NCBI GenBank assembly: GCA_020056865.1
Contig: JAGVGX010000198.1
Coordinates: forward strand, 1 to 9,559
Reading direction: 5' to 3'
DNA length: 9,559 nt
DNA from: Desulfobacterales bacterium
Lineage (GTDB): Bacteria; Desulfobacterota; Desulfobacteria; Desulfobacterales; BuS5
Below the pieces are notes generated by a model. It ran no database searches, was not told the DNA's origin, and saw only the letters and a list, made by a program, of their open reading frames with translations. This document shows, piece after piece, positions 1 to 5,766 of this stretch. Numbering within the stretch: the stretch's first letter is position 1; each line of letters opens with the position of its first letter. Made by a program: the position numbers and the translations under genes.

Positions 1-84
1 ATATGATATGAGTATGTCTAAATAAATAGAAAAAATTATGAAAACGATTTTAATTTCTTTATGCCATTTATTTCTCATAAACTA

Positions 85-99
85 TCATGTTAATCATGA
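85..99 (+). promoter_or_regulatory. candidate activator site (inverted repeat)
   Basis: TCATG-TTAAT-CATGA is a perfect 5-bp inverted repeat with a 5-nt spacer. It lies about 95 bp upstream of the -24 box, a normal distance for an upstream activating sequence bound by a sigma-54 enhancer-binding protein. The arms are short and AT-rich DNA gives such repeats by chance, so this is only a candidate. Confidence 0.3.
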
Positions 100-193
100 C
101 AAGCAATATTTAAAAATGATAGATGATTTTTCTTTTTAAATTAGGAAGCTATCCTTATTTTAAAAAAAATAGTGAAAAGCACTCGTTTTTTTC

Positions 194-209
194 TGGCATA
201 TTTGTTGCA
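194..209 (+). promoter_or_regulatory. sigma-54 (RpoN) promoter for cheD
   Basis: TGGCAT-ATTTG-TTGCA matches the RpoN consensus TGGCAC-N5-TTGCA at every conserved position but one (C to T), with the invariant GG and GC correctly spaced. Transcription would start near 220 and leave an ~90-nt leader before cheD. Sigma-54 control is common for motility and chemotaxis genes in Desulfobacterota, so the location fits. Confidence 0.7.
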
Positions 210-308
210 ATTCAACATCAAGATTATTATGCTGTTAGAATGATTATATGTTGATATGAGGAGTTCATTTTTTTAACATCTTGTTATAATTAGAAGGTTA
301 TCTCAAAC

Positions 309-827
309 ATGTCCGATGAATCAAAAAAAACGACGACTATAGATTATTTTATCAAGCCAGGATACATATTCGTATCTGCAAAACCTGCCATTATTTCGGC
401 AGTTCTCGGTTCCTGTGTGTCAGTTTGTATTTATGATAATAAACTTAAAATAGGAGGGATGAACAATTTCAAGCTTCCTAAAACTTCACAGAGTACTGAA
501 GCTACGGCTCGTTTTGGAAATGTTTCTACATCTGCCTTAATCCGGATGATGATAGAAAATGGATCAAGGATTTCATCTCTGGAAGCACAGATATTCGGAG
601 GCTCAAACCATCCTGATTTTTCTTCACGAAACGATGTTGGTGAAGAGAACATAATGATCGCTAAAAACATTTTAAAAAAAAAGGGTATAGACCTTGTCTC
701 TCAGGATGTTGGTGGCCAAAAAGGAAGAAAAATCGTTTACGATACCCGCATCAATCAAATTGCTGTTCTGAAAGTTGACAAATTGAGAAAAGAGGATTGG
801 TATCCATATGAAAACTTCAGCAATTAA
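309..827 (+). CDS. cheD: CheD-family chemoreceptor glutamine deamidase homologue with His-to-Asn active-site change
   Basis: CheD deamidates glutamines in methyl-accepting chemotaxis proteins and, in some bacteria, partners with the CheY-P phosphatase CheC or CheX; it acts in the cytosol at receptor arrays. The 172-residue length is usual. The nucleophile motif LGSCVSVC is present (Cys36), with Ser30 where Thr is usual, and the conserved GG and GG-rich segments (IFGGSNH, DVGGQKGRKI) follow. The second catalytic motif, normally GGMNHFxLP (His44 in Thermotoga maritima CheD), reads GGMNNFKLP, so the catalytic His is Asn53 (codon AAT, 465-467). The fold is intact, but deamidase activity is doubtful; a binding role is possible. 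The gene stands alone behind a sigma-54 promoter, not in a che cluster. AGAAGG at 292-297 is a loose ribosome site, 11 nt before ATG. Confidence 0.92.
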   Translation: MSDESKKTTTIDYFIKPGYIFVSAKPAIISAVLGSCVSVCIYDNKLKIGGMNNFKLPKTSQSTEATARFGNVSTSALIRMMIENGSRISSLEAQIFGGSNHPDFSSRNDVGEENIMIAKNILKKKGIDLVSQDVGGQKGRKIVYDTRINQIAVLKVDKLRKEDWYPYENFSN

Positions 828-867
828 TGCCCCATGTATACTGTAGTGTATCTATAAATTATATTTT

Positions 868-2166
868 ATGCGTATTGTAACATCCCATAAAAACACAGAT
901 TTTGATTCACTGGCTTCAATGATTGCAGCAACAATCTTGTATCCTGATGCAATTGTTGCCCTTCCTGACAGTATCAACCCAAATGTTAATGCATTTCTTT
1001 CCATACATAAAGACATGTTTAACATGGTGCCGATAAAACAGGTCAATCCCGATGACATCAAAAGCCTCATTATTGTTGACGCAGGTTCATGGGAACGATT
1101 GCAGTTTAAAAGCAGCTTTTACAGGAGAAATGATATCGAAATCATCCTGTGGGATCATCATGTGCAGAAGGGAAATATACATGCCACATGGCAGTGTGTT
1201 GAAAAGAAAGGTGCAACAATTACGCTTCTTTTAAGACATTTAATAAAACAGAATAAACCTGTTTCATCGATTCAGGCGACGTTATTTTTAATCGGGTTGT
1301 ATGAAGATACAGGCAATCTTACATTTCCATCAACCACCGCTGAAGATGCATATGCTGCAGGATTCCTTCTTGAAAATAATGCAGATTTAAATGTCCTGGG
1401 TACTTTCATACGTTCAGCATACAGCCAAAAGCAAAAAGACCTTTTGTTTGAAATGCTAAAAACATCTGAGAGAATAAAGGTCAATGCACATAATATAAGC
1501 ATTAACAGACAGAGCATTAATGGGCACGTAACCGGTCTTGCAGTCATTGTTAACATGTACCGGGAAATCCTTAATGTTGATTCTGCGTTTGGAATTTTTA
1601 CAGATAAAAAAGGTGATAAAAGTATTGTTATTGGACGTAGCCATTCAGATGCTTTGAACATGGGTGCTATAATGAAAACCCTTGGAGGAGGAGGACATCC
1701 AAAAGCAGGTTCTGCGATGTTGAAATCTGTCAGTCCTATTGCAGTAGAAAATATTATTATTGATCTGATTAAAGGAAATCAGGCGCCTTCAATTCAAATT
1801 GGAGATATCATGTCTTTTCCGGTTATAAGTGTATCAGAAGAGACAACCATGAGGCAGGTGTCATTAATCTTGCGGGAAAAGGGATGTACGGGAATCCCTG
1901 TACTAAAAAGTGACAAAGTGGTTGGCATTATTTCAAGAAGAGACTTTAGTAAAATACGACAAAAAAACCAAATGGATATGCCGGTAAAAGCTTTCATGAG
2001 TACAAATGTGAAAACCATAGGACCCGCAACGAGCATTGTTCATGCTACCCGTTTATTAGTCAAGCATGACATAGGTCGTCTTCCTGTTGTTGAAAACGGG
2101 AAACTTATTGGGATTGTAACGCGAACAGATGCCATGCATTATTATTATGATCTTTTGCCGGAATAA
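868..2166 (+). CDS. DHH/DHHA1 phosphoesterase with two CBS domains
   Basis: This 432-residue protein has a DHH superfamily phosphoesterase core. Motif I is H7-x-N9-x-D11-x-D13, followed by IIVDAG (Asp71), the DHH signature at 96-98, YEDTG (Asp147) and a DHHA1 GGGGHPKAGSA loop (273-283). These residues bind the metals that cleave phosphodiesters such as nano-RNA or cyclic dinucleotides. Two CBS domains follow (about 312-365 and 372-428) and probably sense an adenosine ligand. In Desulfobacterota and in Aquifex the same DHH-CBS-CBS unit is usually the N-terminal half of an ~850-900-residue tRNA nucleotidyltransferase or poly(A)-polymerase-like enzyme. Here a stop codon follows right after the second CBS domain, and no polymerase remnant is visible downstream. 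The substrate is unknown. It lies 40 bp after cheD and may share its transcript. No clear Shine-Dalgarno precedes ATG 868. Confidence 0.88.
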   Translation: MRIVTSHKNTDFDSLASMIAATILYPDAIVALPDSINPNVNAFLSIHKDMFNMVPIKQVNPDDIKSLIIVDAGSWERLQFKSSFYRRNDIEIILWDHHVQKGNIHATWQCVEKKGATITLLLRHLIKQNKPVSSIQATLFLIGLYEDTGNLTFPSTTAEDAYAAGFLLENNADLNVLGTFIRSAYSQKQKDLLFEMLKTSERIKVNAHNISINRQSINGHVTGLAVIVNMYREILNVDSAFGIFTDKKGDKSIVIGRSHSDALNMGAIMKTLGGGGHPKAGSAMLKSVSPIAVENIIIDLIKGNQAPSIQIGDIMSFPVISVSEETTMRQVSLILREKGCTGIPVLKSDKVVGIISRRDFSKIRQKNQMDMPVKAFMSTNVKTIGPATSIVHATRLLVKHDIGRLPVVENGKLIGIVTRTDAMHYYYDLLPE

Positions 2167-2342
2167 ATGCCTTTGCTTTAATTAAACAAATTCTTGATGT
2201 CATATCTGTAAACCATTCTTATCCTTATTTAATACCTGCCTATTGCATAAGCAAACACTGTGTGTTAAAAGATATAGGTTAAATACACAAAACTGTATTG
2301 ATACGGTCGGAATCGTGGTCTTGAAGTTTACGAGGAATACAT

Positions 2343-2576
2343 ATGCCTATTTATGAATATTATTGTAATAACTGTAGTAAAGATTTCGAATACCTTGTTT
2401 TTGGTAATGATAAACCGAAAAATTGCCCTTCTTGTAATAGCGATAAAGTAAATAAACTTATGTCTGCGTGTGGTTTTTTGAGCAAAGGAAGCGGTGGAGA
2501 AACGGTTAGATCATCCAGTTCATCTTCATCCTGTGGAAGCTGCGCATCTTCAAGCTGTTCAAGCTGTGGCCATTGA
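2343..2576 (+). CDS. FmdB-family zinc-ribbon protein
   Basis: This 77-residue protein opens with MPIYEYYCNNC, the hallmark of the FmdB regulatory-protein family. Cys8/Cys11 and Cys28/Cys31 form a single zinc ribbon over the first ~35 residues. The rest is a low-complexity tail: a run of seven Ser, then Cys64, Cys67, Cys72 and Cys75 in a CxxC-x4-CxxC arrangement ending in Gly-His. The tail could bind a second metal, but that is inference. FmdB was named for a putative regulator of formamidase or formate metabolism; the actual function of the family is poorly defined. GAGGA at 2331-2335 gives a reasonable ribosome site for ATG 2343. It lies 108 bp upstream of cobA-hemD on the same strand, with no terminator evident between them, so cotranscription is possible. 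Confidence 0.88.
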   Translation: MPIYEYYCNNCSKDFEYLVFGNDKPKNCPSCNSDKVNKLMSACGFLSKGSGGETVRSSSSSSSCGSCASSSCSSCGH

Positions 2577-2684
2577 TACAGGATAATCAATCGTGGAAGT
2601 ATTTTAAACAGATGCTTCTGAAGAAAAACATCCAAATATACTTATAGTATTTAGTATATATTCCCTATAATTAAAAGAAAAAAA

Positions 2685-4205
2685 ATGAATGGAAAAGTGT
2701 TTCTTGTGGGTGCAGGCCCAGGCGATCCTGCCCTTATTACGATAAAAGGAAAAGAATGTATAGAAAAGGCAGATGTAATCATTTATGATTATCTCGCATC
2801 ACCGGAACTGTTAAAGTTTGCCGGGAAAAATGCAGAAAAAATTTTTGTTGGCAAACAAAGCGGGTGCCACACGGTAACCCAGGAAAAAATTAATGAGCTT
2901 ATCGTTAAAAAAGCCCAAACAGGCTTGATCGTTACCCGGTTAAAAGGAGGAGATCCTTTTATTTTTGGACGTGGCGGCGAAGAAGCTGAAGCGTTGATTG
3001 ATGCAAATATTGCCTACGAGATTGTCCCTGGGGTAACATCCGCAATTGCTGCACCGGCTTATGCAGGGATACCGCTTACACACAGAAAGTTTACTTCAAC
3101 ACTTGCTTTTGTAACAGGTCATGAAGATCCTGAAAAAAATGAATCCGGGATTGATTGGGAATCACTTGCAAAAGGTATTGGTACCATTGTTTTTCTAATG
3201 GGGGTTAAAAATCTGCATAAAATTGTTGAAAAACTCGTAAAGTATGGAAGGAAAGCAGATACACCTGTAGCTATTATTCGATGGGGATCAACCCCCATTC
3301 AGTTTACAATTTCCGGGACACTTGAAAATATTGTTGAAAAAGCAAAAACTTCCGGCATAAAACCCCCGGCGGTGATTGTTGTAGGGCAAGTGGTAACATT
3401 CAGAGAAAAAATGAAATGGTTTGAAAACCGGCCGTTGATGGGCAAGCATATCCTTGTAACTCGGTCAAGGGAACAGTCCGGCGAGCTTGTAAAATTGCTT
3501 TCCGGACTTGGTGCCGCATGCCTTGAGTGCCCTTTAATAAAAGTTGTTCCTATCGAAGAGAATCCGCCCCTTGACCAATGCATAGAAATCCTTTCTTCTT
3601 ATGACTGGATTATTTTTACGAGTGTTAATGGCGTTGATTTCTTTTTCGAAGCGCTTTTTAGCAAGCAGGGCAAGGATGTTCGGTCTTTGAATCATTTGAA
3701 AACAGCAGCTATAGGGCCTGCAACTCAGAAAAGAATGTTCGATTTCGGAGTCAAAAGCGATATGGTCCCAAAAACCTACACGGCCGAATCGATTGCTGAA
3801 GCGTTTTTGGGTGAAAATATCAAAGGTAAAAAAATACTTCTTCCAAGGGCAAAGCAGGCAAGAGCTGTTATTCCTGAAGAATTGACCAACATGGGCGCAT
3901 GTGTTGATGATGTTGCTGTATACTGTACCGAACCGGATGAGGAGAATGCGGATCTGCTGTTATCCCGTCTTAGAGACAAGCGTGTGGACATGGTTACATT
4001 TACAAGTTCATCCACTGTAAAAAACTTTTATTCCATTATTCATGTTCATGACATTGATTTACTTATGAACGGCGTTGTTGTTGCGTGTATAGGACCGGTC
4101 ACCGCTGAAACAGCAATAAAGCTTGGATTCAACGTTGATATCATTTCTGAAGAATCTACCATCCATGGTTTATGCGATGCTATAGTGACATATTACAATA
4201 TGTAG
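2685..4205 (+). CDS. cobA-hemD: Bifunctional uroporphyrinogen-III C-methyltransferase / uroporphyrinogen-III synthase
   Basis: This is a 506-residue fusion of two tetrapyrrole enzymes. Residues 3-245 are the SAM-dependent methyltransferase (SUMT/CobA) that converts uroporphyrinogen III to precorrin-2. It shows GAGPGD (9-14), RLKGGDPFIFGRGGEE (85-100), the PGVTSA loop (115-120) and GIPLTHR. Residues from ~251 are uroporphyrinogen-III synthase (HemD), which closes and inverts ring D of hydroxymethylbilane; LVTRSREQSGEL, IIFTSVNGVDFF and TFTSSSTVKNF are typical. The product feeds siroheme, cobalamin and, in sulfate reducers, the siroheme-dependent heme route. The fusion is common in Desulfobacterota and Firmicutes. 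hemC, often a neighbour, is absent from this window. The Shine-Dalgarno before ATG 2685 is poor (AAAAGAAA). Both halves look intact and full length. Confidence 0.95.
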   Translation: MNGKVFLVGAGPGDPALITIKGKECIEKADVIIYDYLASPELLKFAGKNAEKIFVGKQSGCHTVTQEKINELIVKKAQTGLIVTRLKGGDPFIFGRGGEEAEALIDANIAYEIVPGVTSAIAAPAYAGIPLTHRKFTSTLAFVTGHEDPEKNESGIDWESLAKGIGTIVFLMGVKNLHKIVEKLVKYGRKADTPVAIIRWGSTPIQFTISGTLENIVEKAKTSGIKPPAVIVVGQVVTFREKMKWFENRPLMGKHILVTRSREQSGELVKLLSGLGAACLECPLIKVVPIEENPPLDQCIEILSSYDWIIFTSVNGVDFFFEALFSKQGKDVRSLNHLKTAAIGPATQKRMFDFGVKSDMVPKTYTAESIAEAFLGENIKGKKILLPRAKQARAVIPEELTNMGACVDDVAVYCTEPDEENADLLLSRLRDKRVDMVTFTSSSTVKNFYSIIHVHDIDLLMNGVVVACIGPVTAETAIKLGFNVDIISEESTIHGLCDAIVTYYNM

Positions 4206-4239
4206 CAAAAAATGATCATGGTTATTCATAAAATCTCTT

Positions 4240-4276
4240 GGGGCATAGAGGGACGCCCATGAAATTATGCGTTTCT
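4240..4276 (+). repeat. left arm of inverted repeat bounding the RAYT ORF
   Basis: The reverse complement of 4240-4276 matches 5104-5138 at 33 of 35 aligned positions plus one 2-nt gap. The right arm covers the last codons, stop and downstream hairpin of the RAYT gene, so this left arm is an inverted copy of the gene's own 3' end. It stops exactly where RAYT protein homology begins. Confidence 0.85.
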
Positions 4277-5115
4277 TTTTTCACCTTCTTTTGCGGACCG
4301 GCAAAGTACCTGTGAGTACGGTCATGCGCCGTCTTTTAACGGGATACGCTGTGAGTTTCAACCGGCGTTATAAAAGAAGCGGACATCTGTTTCAGAACCG
4401 TTATAAATCAATTTTGTGCCAGGAGAACACATATCTGATGGAACTTGTCAGGTATATCCATTTGAATTCATTAAGGGCTGGTATTGTGCCTGATTTGAAA
4501 GCGTTGTCCGGATTTGTTTGCAGTGGGCACAGCAGGATAATGAGATTAAAGAAAAGCGACTGGCAGGATGTTGAGAAAGTTATAGGGATGTTCGGCAATC
4601 GCAGGTATCGGGCTTTAAAGAAATACGAGCAATTTATTGCTAAGGGTGTTGATGAAGGCCGGAAACCTGAACTTAGCGGCGGTGGGCTGATCCGGAGCGT
4701 AGGCGGATGGCATGAGTTGAGAGAATTGCGGAAGATGAAAATACATTTTAAGAGTGATGAACGTGTTCTTGGTGACAGCAACTTTGTGAAAGAGGTTCTT
4801 GGTTCAGCTTTTGAGACAATGGAGCGGAAATACCGTCTTAGGGCAGAGGGTTATACATTTGATAGGATTGTAAGGGTAATTGAAGAAATATTCGATATTC
4901 CTCAACGTGATTTAATGTCACCCGGGAAACAACCATATCGTGTTAAAGCACGAAGCGTATTAATCTGCTGGGCGGTTCAGGAGCTTGGAATGCTGACAAC
5001 TGAAGTTGGTATTAGATTGGGGATGAGCCAATCCGCAGTCAGCAGGGCCGCACAGCGCGGGCGGACTATTGTGGAGGAGTTGGGGCTAAGTCCCGAAAAG
5101 CATAGAAACGCGTAA
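4267..5115 (+). CDS. RAYT-type (REP-associated, Y1) transposase, N-terminally truncated
   Basis: RAYTs are HUH/Y1 single-strand transposases linked to REP palindromes. Residues 6-73 match the second half of the catalytic domain: HLLLRTG, then FNRRYKRSGHLFQNRYKSI (31-49) and YLMELVRYIHLNSLRAG (56-72), which should hold the catalytic Tyr. Residues ~190-275 form a DnaA domain IV-like helix-turn-helix (AEGYTFDRIVRVIEEIF, RARS-like core, MSQSAVSRAAQRG), common in this transposase group. The first ~70 residues of normal members are missing. Only the second His of the HUH motif remains (FFFH in place of xNHFH), so catalysis is probably lost. The ATG at 4267 lies inside the left inverted-repeat arm and is fortuitous; no good ribosome site precedes it. 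The rest of the frame is open. Treat it as a relic ORF. Confidence 0.85.
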   Translation: MRFFFHLLLRTGKVPVSTVMRRLLTGYAVSFNRRYKRSGHLFQNRYKSILCQENTYLMELVRYIHLNSLRAGIVPDLKALSGFVCSGHSRIMRLKKSDWQDVEKVIGMFGNRRYRALKKYEQFIAKGVDEGRKPELSGGGLIRSVGGWHELRELRKMKIHFKSDERVLGDSNFVKEVLGSAFETMERKYRLRAEGYTFDRIVRVIEEIFDIPQRDLMSPGKQPYRVKARSVLICWAVQELGMLTTEVGIRLGMSQSAVSRAAQRGRTIVEELGLSPEKHRNA

Positions 5116-5138
5116 TTGCATGGGCGTCCCCATGCCCC
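5104..5138 (+). repeat. right arm of inverted repeat with REP-like hairpin
   Basis: The arm covers the last RAYT codons and stop and a perfect hairpin GCATGGG-CGTC-CCCATGC (5118-5135), which resembles the REP palindromes next to RAYT genes. It pairs with 4240-4276. Further C-rich sequence (to ~5150) leads into the IS200 element. Confidence 0.8.
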
Positions 5139-5211
5139 CCCATGCACCCCCAATCGGTAAACCCCCGGCTTTGCCGGGGGACTCGCAGAGTTTGACATTT
5201 ACGGGAATAAG

Positions 5212-5592
5212 GTGGTGTGGATACCGAAATATCGTAAGAAGGCCATATATGGCGATTTGAGGAAATATCTGGGAGAAATATTGCGCGAACTTGCTGAGCA
5301 AAAAGAGAGTAGGGTGATCGAAGGGCATCTGATGGCGGACCATGTCCACATTTTGCTTACAATTCCTCCCAAATATGCAGTATCTCAGGTTGTTGGTTTT
5401 ATCAAAGGCAAAAGCACTATCCAAGTAGCCCGCAATTTTCAAGGTCGTAAAAAGAACTTTACAGGCCAACATTTTTGGGCCAGAGGGTATTATGTATCGA
5501 CAGTTGGTAAGGATGAGAACGCTGTTCGGGAGTATATCCAAAGACAAGAGCAAGAAGATAAGCGCCTTGACCAGCTGAAGCTGTTTCAATAA
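5212..5592 (+). CDS. tnpA: IS200-type transposase TnpA, 5'-truncated
   Basis: TnpA of the IS200/IS605 family is a small Y1 transposase that cuts and joins single-stranded DNA. The HUH motif DHVHIL (His44, His46) and the catalytic tyrosine segment FWARGYYVSTVG (Tyr93, possibly Tyr94) are intact. IPPKYAVSQVVGFIKGKS and the C-terminal EYIQRQEQEDKRLDQL are typical. Complete members begin about 17 residues earlier and read CKYHVVWIPKYR, whereas this copy has only VWIPKYR from a GTG at 5212. The frame stays open upstream to a stop at 5158-5160, but it reads through the hairpin and does not encode the conserved N-terminus. Only a GTG start is available, with no clear ribosome site. This implies a small deletion that removed strand beta-1 and the native start. 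Confidence is high for the family and low for activity. Confidence 0.85.
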   Translation: MVWIPKYRKKAIYGDLRKYLGEILRELAEQKESRVIEGHLMADHVHILLTIPPKYAVSQVVGFIKGKSTIQVARNFQGRKKNFTGQHFWARGYYVSTVGKDENAVREYIQRQEQEDKRLDQLKLFQ

Positions 5593-5619
5593 CCACCTTT
5601 TAGGTGGTTCCAGTTTTTT
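5591..5619 (+). terminator. intrinsic terminator overlapping tnpA stop
   Basis: A perfect 8-bp stem AACCACCT-TTT-AGGTGGTT (5591-5609) is followed after 4 nt by six T residues (5614-5619). It overlaps the tnpA TAA (5590-5592). It probably ends tnpA transcription and may also shape the right end of the element. Confidence 0.65.
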
Positions 5620-5694
5620 AACCGCTTTGAGCGGTTCAGGATCTTTCAAGCCACCGGCTTTGCCGGTGGTATATGACATCTGTTTTCTGTCGAA

Positions 5695-5766
5695 ATCCTA
5701 ACTTTCTTGAAAGTTAACTTTGCAGGCATAAAAATCATCTCGCAAAGTGGTTTTTCGACAGGCTCG
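5695..5766 (+). other. possible degenerate upstream attC (or attI) site
   Basis: The segment lies directly before the cassette boundary G5766/T5767, where a preceding attC or attI should be. It starts with CCTAAC (5697-5702, R''-like) and contains ACTTTGC (5717-5723) complementary to GCAAAGT (5742-5748), with weaker outer pairing GAAAG/TTTTC. The two usual extrahelical bases are not clear. It also contains the separate 18-nt palindrome at 5699-5716. Confidence 0.35.
5699..5716. promoter_or_regulatory. perfect palindrome, candidate operator
   Basis: TAACTTTC-TT-GAAAGTTA has perfect 8-bp arms around a 2-nt centre, about 80 bp before the DUF2971 start. Symmetry of this size suits a dimeric repressor, but it may instead be part of a recombination site in this region. 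Confidence 0.3.

Larger units (their letters stand above)
1..308. other. AT-rich leader upstream of cheD, no gene seen
   Basis: I see no convincing coding sequence in this very AT-rich stretch; stops are frequent in all frames. It contains a sigma-54 type promoter (194-209), an upstream short inverted repeat (85-99) and a weak Shine-Dalgarno-like AGAAGG (292-297) in front of cheD. Confidence 0.6.
5162..5669 (+). mobile_element. IS200-type element (IS200/IS605 family), degenerate
   Basis: IS200 elements carry a single tnpA between subterminal hairpins and have no long terminal inverted repeats. The left hairpin is CCCCCGGC-TTT-GCCGGGGG (5162-5180). The last right hairpin is CCACCGGC-TTT-GCCGGTGG (5651-5669), with the same CCGGC-TTT-GCCGG core. 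A second right-end hairpin, AACCGCT-TTG-AGCGGTT, spans 5620-5636. GACAT occurs just outside both outer hairpins (5194-5198 and 5674-5678). Exact cleavage ends cannot be set from one copy. The tnpA start is missing, so the copy is probably not autonomous. Confidence 0.75.

Noticed and set aside
2642..2671. TATAAT (2666-2671) with TTATAG (2642-2647) as a promoter for cobA-hemD
   Set aside because: Spacing is acceptable, but the start would fall only ~7 nt before the ATG and the region is AT-rich, so a chance match is more likely.
4203..4239. Terminator after cobA-hemD
   Set aside because: The short ATGATCAT and TTATTCATAAA sequences form no stable GC-containing stem followed by a T run.
4401..4781. 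126-codon minus-strand frame opposite the RAYT gene
   Set aside because: It is a shadow of the transposase frame, with no recognisable motif.
5086..5679. 197-codon open frame on the minus strand
   Set aside because: It lies opposite the IS200 tnpA and crosses its terminal hairpins; it has no family resemblance and no credible ribosome site, while the plus-strand frame has HUH and Tyr motifs.
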